In this document: one piece after another, positions 34,138 through 37,190 of the stretch
How the letters are laid out: the number at the start of each line of letters is the position of its first letter
Numbering within the stretch: the stretch's first letter is position 1
From: Pseudolabrys sp.
GTDB taxonomy: Bacteria; Pseudomonadota; Alphaproteobacteria; Rhizobiales; Xanthobacteraceae
NCBI GenBank assembly: GCA_025929185.1
Contig: JAICMO010000012.1
Coordinates: 1-37,190 of the forward strand
Reading direction: 5' to 3'
Length of the DNA stretch: 37,190 nt
Position numbers and translations under genes: made by a program
The notes under the pieces: generated by a model
Told to the model about the DNA's origin: nothing
What the model saw: the letters and a program-made list of their open reading frames with translations, nothing else
Database searches by the model: none

Positions 34138-34974
34138 TTAGGAGCGGGGCTTGGCGCCGCTGCCCAGGATCGCCGGAAGCGGCACCAGATAATCCGCGCC
34201 ATCGCGCGGCAGGCTGCGCAGCACGCCGTCGAGATAGTCATGTATCGCCTCGCGTTCGCTCGCGCTCTGCGCCGAAAGCACCGCGCGCGAGCGCACTGCG
34301 CCCTTGAGCACCGCATTCGTGATGTCGCTTGGCTCACGCACGCGCCAGTCCTGTTTGAGTAAGCGCGTCTTCACGTCGGCGAAGCCGGTCTCGGACAGCG
34401 CCGCCGCCATTTTCGGTTCGCTGCCGAACTGGAAGAAATCGGCGCCGTGCGGCAGCGGCACATTGAGGTGGCCCTTGGCGCGCACGCCGGCATAGATCAG
34501 ACCGAAGCCGTTATGCGGCGTCGCCGCTTCCCACACGCTCACGGCAACGTGGCCGCCGGGGCGCAGCACGCGGCGCATCTCGCGCAGCGCCTGGTCGGGG
34601 TCCGGCACATGCATCAGGCCGTAGCCGCACACGACGGCGTCGAACGAATTGTCGGGGAACGGCAGCGCCTGCGCATCGCCCGGCGTGAACTCGGCCTGCG
34701 GCACCAGGCGCTTCGCCAGCGCCGTCACCGCCGCGAAGTCCAGGCCAGTCGCCCGCGCTCCGCGCGCGATCGCACCTTGCGCCAGCATCGCCGGGCCGCA
34801 GCACACGTCGAGCACGCGCATGCCGGCGGTGACGCCGGCGGCGTCGAGCGCCGGGCCGACCGTCTGGCGCGACACGCCGCCAAACGCATCGTCGTAGCCG
34901 GCGATGTTCTCGTTCCAGCCGGCTTCCTCGAACGCCCGAAATTCGGTCGGATTGTTGGATTTCTCGATTGCCAT
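34138..34974 (-). CDS. Class I SAM-dependent methyltransferase
   Basis: A 278-residue methyltransferase with motif I VLDVCCGPAMLA at 54-65 (a CCG in place of the common GCG), motif II TGLDFAA, motif III PGDAQALPFPDNSFDAVVCG, and LREMRRVLRPGGHVAVSVWE, placing it in the Methyltransf_11/UbiE-like group that methylates small molecules. The substrate is unknown; the C-terminal ~100 residues are helical. It is antisense to its neighbours, ending three bases from the trpB stop and starting 105 bp from the trpA start, so it breaks the usual trpB-trpA pair. Confidence 0.88.
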   Translation of the reverse strand: MAIEKSNNPTEFRAFEEAGWNENIAGYDDAFGGVSRQTVGPALDAAGVTAGMRVLDVCCGPAMLAQGAIARGARATGLDFAAVTALAKRLVPQAEFTPGDAQALPFPDNSFDAVVCGYGLMHVPDPDQALREMRRVLRPGGHVAVSVWEAATPHNGFGLIYAGVRAKGHLNVPLPHGADFFQFGSEPKMAAALSETGFADVKTRLLKQDWRVREPSDITNAVLKGAVRSRAVLSAQSASEREAIHDYLDGVLRSLPRDGADYLVPLPAILGSGAKPRS

Positions 34975-35079
34975 GACATACCCCGATAGTCACGACATTC
35001 CGCTGCGATCCTGCATGAGCCGGATCGGCCCGGCAAGCGCTGGTGCATCGGCGCGGCGAAATGCTACAGCTTCTCGCGC

Positions 35080-35919
35080 ATGACGACCCGCATCGACAAA
35101 CGCTTCGCCGATCTCAAGCACGAGGGCCGTGCCGCGCTGGTGACGTTCACGATGGCCGGCGATCCCGATTACGACACTTCGCTGGCGATCGCGAAGGCGT
35201 TGCCGAAGGCCGGCGCCGACGTCATCGAATTGGGCATGCCTTTCACCGATCCGATGGCGGACGGCCCGGCAATTCAAGCGGCCGGCGTGCGCGCGCTCAA
35301 AGGCGGCCAGGACATGAAGAAGACCTTGTCGCTGGTGCGCGAATTCCGCAAAGGAGATGATGCAACACCGATCGTGCTGATGGGCTACTACAATCCCGTT
35401 TACATCTACGGCGTCGAAAAATTTCTCACCAGCGCCAAAACGGCCGGCGTAGACGGACTAATCGTCGTCGATCTGCCGCCGGAGGAAGACGAAGAGCTTT
35501 GCGTCCCGGCGCTGCGGGCCGGCCTGAATTTCATTCGGCTTGCCACGCCGACGACCGACGACGAGCGCTTGCCGGCGGTGCTGAACAACACGTCGGGATT
35601 CGTCTATTACGTCTCGATCACGGGCATCACCGGCGCGGCCGCGCCCGACACCGGCAAGGTCGTCGGCGCGGTCGAACGCATCAAGCGGCACACACAGCTG
35701 CCGGTCGCGGTCGGCTTTGGCGTCAAAAGCGCGTCGCACGCTCAGGCCATCGCCGAAGGAAGCGATGGCGTCGTCGTCGGCTCCGCGCTTGTCGATGCCT
35801 TGCGGACAACGCTCGACAGCAACGGAAAAGCGACTGGCACAACCGTCAAAGCCGTAACCGATCTTGTCGCGTCACTTGCGGCGGGCGTACGTGCCGCCCG
35901 CAAGATGACGGCGGAATAG
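35080..35919 (+). CDS. trpA: Tryptophan synthase alpha chain
   Basis: A 279-residue TIM-barrel enzyme that cleaves indole-3-glycerol phosphate to indole, channelled to TrpB. Catalytic Glu50 and Asp61 lie in [15 protein letters not shown]; further blocks are [52 protein letters not shown] and [13 protein letters not shown]. It is separated from trpB by the antisense methyltransferase, so it must have its own promoter in the 105 bp before it; no clear promoter is seen there. A palindromic element and accD follow. Confidence 0.97.
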   Translation: MTTRIDKRFADLKHEGRAALVTFTMAGDPDYDTSLAIAKALPKAGADVIELGMPFTDPMADGPAIQAAGVRALKGGQDMKKTLSLVREFRKGDDATPIVLMGYYNPVYIYGVEKFLTSAKTAGVDGLIVVDLPPEEDEELCVPALRAGLNFIRLATPTTDDERLPAVLNNTSGFVYYVSITGITGAAAPDTGKVVGAVERIKRHTQLPVAVGFGVKSASHAQAIAEGSDGVVVGSALVDALRTTLDSNGKATGTTVKAVTDLVASLAAGVRAARKMTAE

Positions 35920-35948
35920 GCGCTAATAGTGGCGAAAAATAAATCAGC

Positions 35949-36040
35949 CGTCATTGCCGGGCTTGACCCGGCAATCCATTTAACTAGTAAGCTTGTTTGC
36001 AATACTTGATGGATGCCCGGGTCGAGCCTGGGCATGACAG
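35949..36040. repeat. MITE-like palindromic element directly before accD
   Basis: Terminal inverted repeats of ~28 bp begin CGTCATTGCCGGGCTTGACC on the left; the right end, read on the minus strand, begins TGTCATGCCCAGGCTCGACC. Each arm is itself a hairpin (GCCGGG-CTTGA-CCCGGC; TGCCCGGG-TCGAG-CCTGGGCA). The element stops five bases before the accD ATG. Confidence 0.75.
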
Positions 36041-36044
36041 GATT

Positions 36045-36941
36045 ATGAACTGGATCTCCAACGTCGTCAGGCCGAAGATCCGCAGTTTCCTGCGCCGCGA
36101 GGTGCCGGAGAATCTCTGGATCAAATGCCCGGAAACCGGACAGCTCGTTTTCTACAAGGACGTGGAGGCGAACCAGTTCGTTATTCCGAGCTCGAACTAT
36201 CACATGCGCATCAGCGCATCGCTGCGCCTGAAATCGCTTTTCGACAATGGCGAGTTCGAAGAGGTCGCGGTACCCGAAGTGCCGCTCGATCCCTTGCGGT
36301 TTCGTGACGAGCGCCGCTATGCGGATCGCCTGAAGGATGCCCGCACCAAGACCGGCATGCCGGACGCGGTGAAGATCGGCGTCGGTCGGCTCGAAGGCTT
36401 GACCGTCACCGCCGCCGTGCAAGATTTCGAATTCATGGGCGGCTCGCTCGGCATGGCCGCCGGCGAGGCCGTGGTCACCGGACTGGAAACCGCATTGAAG
36501 CGCCTGACGCCCTTTATCATGTTCATCGCATCCGGCGGCGCGCGCATGCAGGAAGGCATTCTTTCGCTGATGCAATTGCCGCGGACGACCGTGGCGGTGC
36601 AGATGCTGCGCGAGGCGAAAAAGCCTTACATCGTCGTGCTGACAAATCCGACCACCGGCGGCGTGACGGCCTCTTACGGAATGTTAGGTGACGTACATAT
36701 CGCCGAGCCGGGCGCGTTGATCGGCTTTGCCGGTCCGCGCGTGATTGGGCAGACGATCCGTGAGAAATTGCCCGAAGGGTTTCAGCGCGCCGAGTATCTG
36801 GCCCGGCACGGCATGGTGGATATGGTCGTTCATCGGCATCACTTGCGCGCGACGCTTGCTGAACTGTGCCGTTTGCTGACCAAGGCGCCAGCCCAGGGCG
36901 GCTCCGCGCAGGCGCAATTGCCTGTTCCTGCGCACGCTTAA
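36045..36941 (+). CDS. accD: Acetyl-CoA carboxylase carboxyltransferase subunit beta, zinc-finger-degenerate
   Basis: A 298-residue AccD; with AccA it transfers carboxyl from biotin to acetyl-CoA, making malonyl-CoA for fatty acids. The carboxyltransferase core is intact ([74 protein letters not shown]). The N-terminal zinc ribbon is degenerate: of the four cysteines in E. coli AccD only Cys28 remains ([13 protein letters not shown]), with Thr31, Ile47 and Ser50 at the others ([11 protein letters not shown]). The ATG at 36045 lies against a palindromic element; only a poorly spaced AGGA is upstream. It sits between trpA and folC as in other alphaproteobacteria. Confidence 0.96.
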   Translation: MNWISNVVRPKIRSFLRREVPENLWIKCPETGQLVFYKDVEANQFVIPSSNYHMRISASLRLKSLFDNGEFEEVAVPEVPLDPLRFRDERRYADRLKDARTKTGMPDAVKIGVGRLEGLTVTAAVQDFEFMGGSLGMAAGEAVVTGLETALKRLTPFIMFIASGGARMQEGILSLMQLPRTTVAVQMLREAKKPYIVVLTNPTTGGVTASYGMLGDVHIAEPGALIGFAGPRVIGQTIREKLPEGFQRAEYLARHGMVDMVVHRHHLRATLAELCRLLTKAPAQGGSAQAQLPVPAHA

Positions 36942-36950
36942 TTTCTCCAC

Positions 36951-37060
36951 ATTGTCGTGGCCGGGCTTGACCCGGCCATCTCGCTCAGGAAGGCAAGGCT
37001 GTGCCACCCTCTCGGGACTACCGGGTCGCGGCGCTGAGCTGCCGGCCCGGCGATGACAAC
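36951..37060. repeat. ~110-bp palindromic element before folC
   Basis: A GGCCGGG-CTTGA-CCCGGCC hairpin (36959-36977) lies inside outer ends ATTGTCGTGG and CGATGACAAC that are imperfectly complementary. It has the same core as the copies after ihfB and before accD. It ends eight bases before the folC ATG. Confidence 0.75.
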
Positions 37061-37068
37061 GTAAAGCC

Positions 37069-37190
37069 ATGACCCCAGTCGATTCCATCGTCGCACGGCT
37101 GACGGCGCTGCATCCCAAGCGCATCGATTTGTCGCTTGATCGCATGCAACGGCTGCTGGCGGCGCTGGGCAATCCGGAGCGCAAGCTGCC
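37069..37190 (+). CDS. folC: Folylpolyglutamate synthase / dihydrofolate synthase (3' end outside window)
   Basis: Only the first 40 codons are present: MTPVDSIVARLTALHPKRID, then LSLDRMQRLLAALGNPERKLP, which is the FolC N-terminus (D-LS-L-R---LL--LGNP). The P-loop and the catalytic part lie beyond the window. FolC adds glutamates to folates and makes dihydrofolate from dihydropteroate. It follows accD as in most proteobacteria. No clear Shine-Dalgarno is seen between the repeat and the ATG. Confidence 0.88.
   Translation, partial: MTPVDSIVARLTALHPKRIDLSLDRMQRLLAALGNPERKL

Overview
The window looks like a chromosomal core region of a GC-rich alphaproteobacterium of the order Hyphomicrobiales (Rhizobiales), close to the Bradyrhizobiaceae/Xanthobacteraceae. 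The basis is gene order (infC-rpmI-rplT-pheS-pheT; lptC-lptA-lptB-rpoN-hpf-ptsN; aroA-cmk-rpsA-sppA-ihfB-lapA-trpF-trpB-trpA-accD-folC), lineage-typical small genes (DUF1150, the FYDLN-acid domain protein, nrnC) and dispersed palindromes with the core GCCGGGCTTG(A/T)CCCGGC. No prophage, insertion sequence, CRISPR array or rRNA operon is visible. Most of the region is vertically inherited housekeeping DNA.

Layout. 1-3.7 kb: end of a DsbA-fold isomerase, a YebB-type cysteine hydrolase, a Tat-exported flavin amine oxidase coupled to a PP-loop ATPase. 3.8-9.5 kb (minus): infC, rpmI, rplT, pheS, a DUF559 endonuclease-like gene, pheT. 9.5-16 kb: a GT4 glycosyltransferase, an ABHD10-like hydrolase, GST and queG, uppP, an NDUFA9-like dehydrogenase and tRNA-Leu(CAG). 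16.1-21.9 kb: nrnC, the lipopolysaccharide export genes lptC/lptA/lptB, sigma-54, a short hibernation factor and PtsN. 22-25.5 kb: hsp20-DUF1150 behind a probable RpoH promoter, a mandelate-racemase-like enzyme facing a gamma-resorcylate-decarboxylase-like enzyme, a small GIY-YIG gene and tRNA-Ala(GGC). 25.5-37.2 kb: FYDLN protein, then aroA through the start of folC, with a methyltransferase gene lying antisense between trpB and trpA.

Functional links. Translation (IF3, L35, L20, PheRS, S1, Hpf, QueG, two tRNAs), envelope biogenesis (LptABC, UppP, a glycosyltransferase, SppA, LapA), aromatic amino-acid synthesis (AroA, TrpF/B/A) and global control (RpoN, PtsN, IHF-beta, NrnC) dominate. Two linked enzyme genes may act on aromatic acids.

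The most interesting signals are not a single new machine but a pattern. Short GC-rich repeats occupy many of the gaps. Several end in a purine-rich tract directly before a start codon and seem to supply the ribosome-binding site (cmk, trpB, DUF559, possibly queG at a CTG). One pair forms a 40-bp inverted repeat (38/40) bracketing the DUF559 gene inside the pheS-pheT operon. Other points are an AUU start for infC, an AccD that has lost three of four zinc-ligand cysteines, an Hpf without the long-form C-terminal domain, and a structured rpsA leader with competing hairpins.
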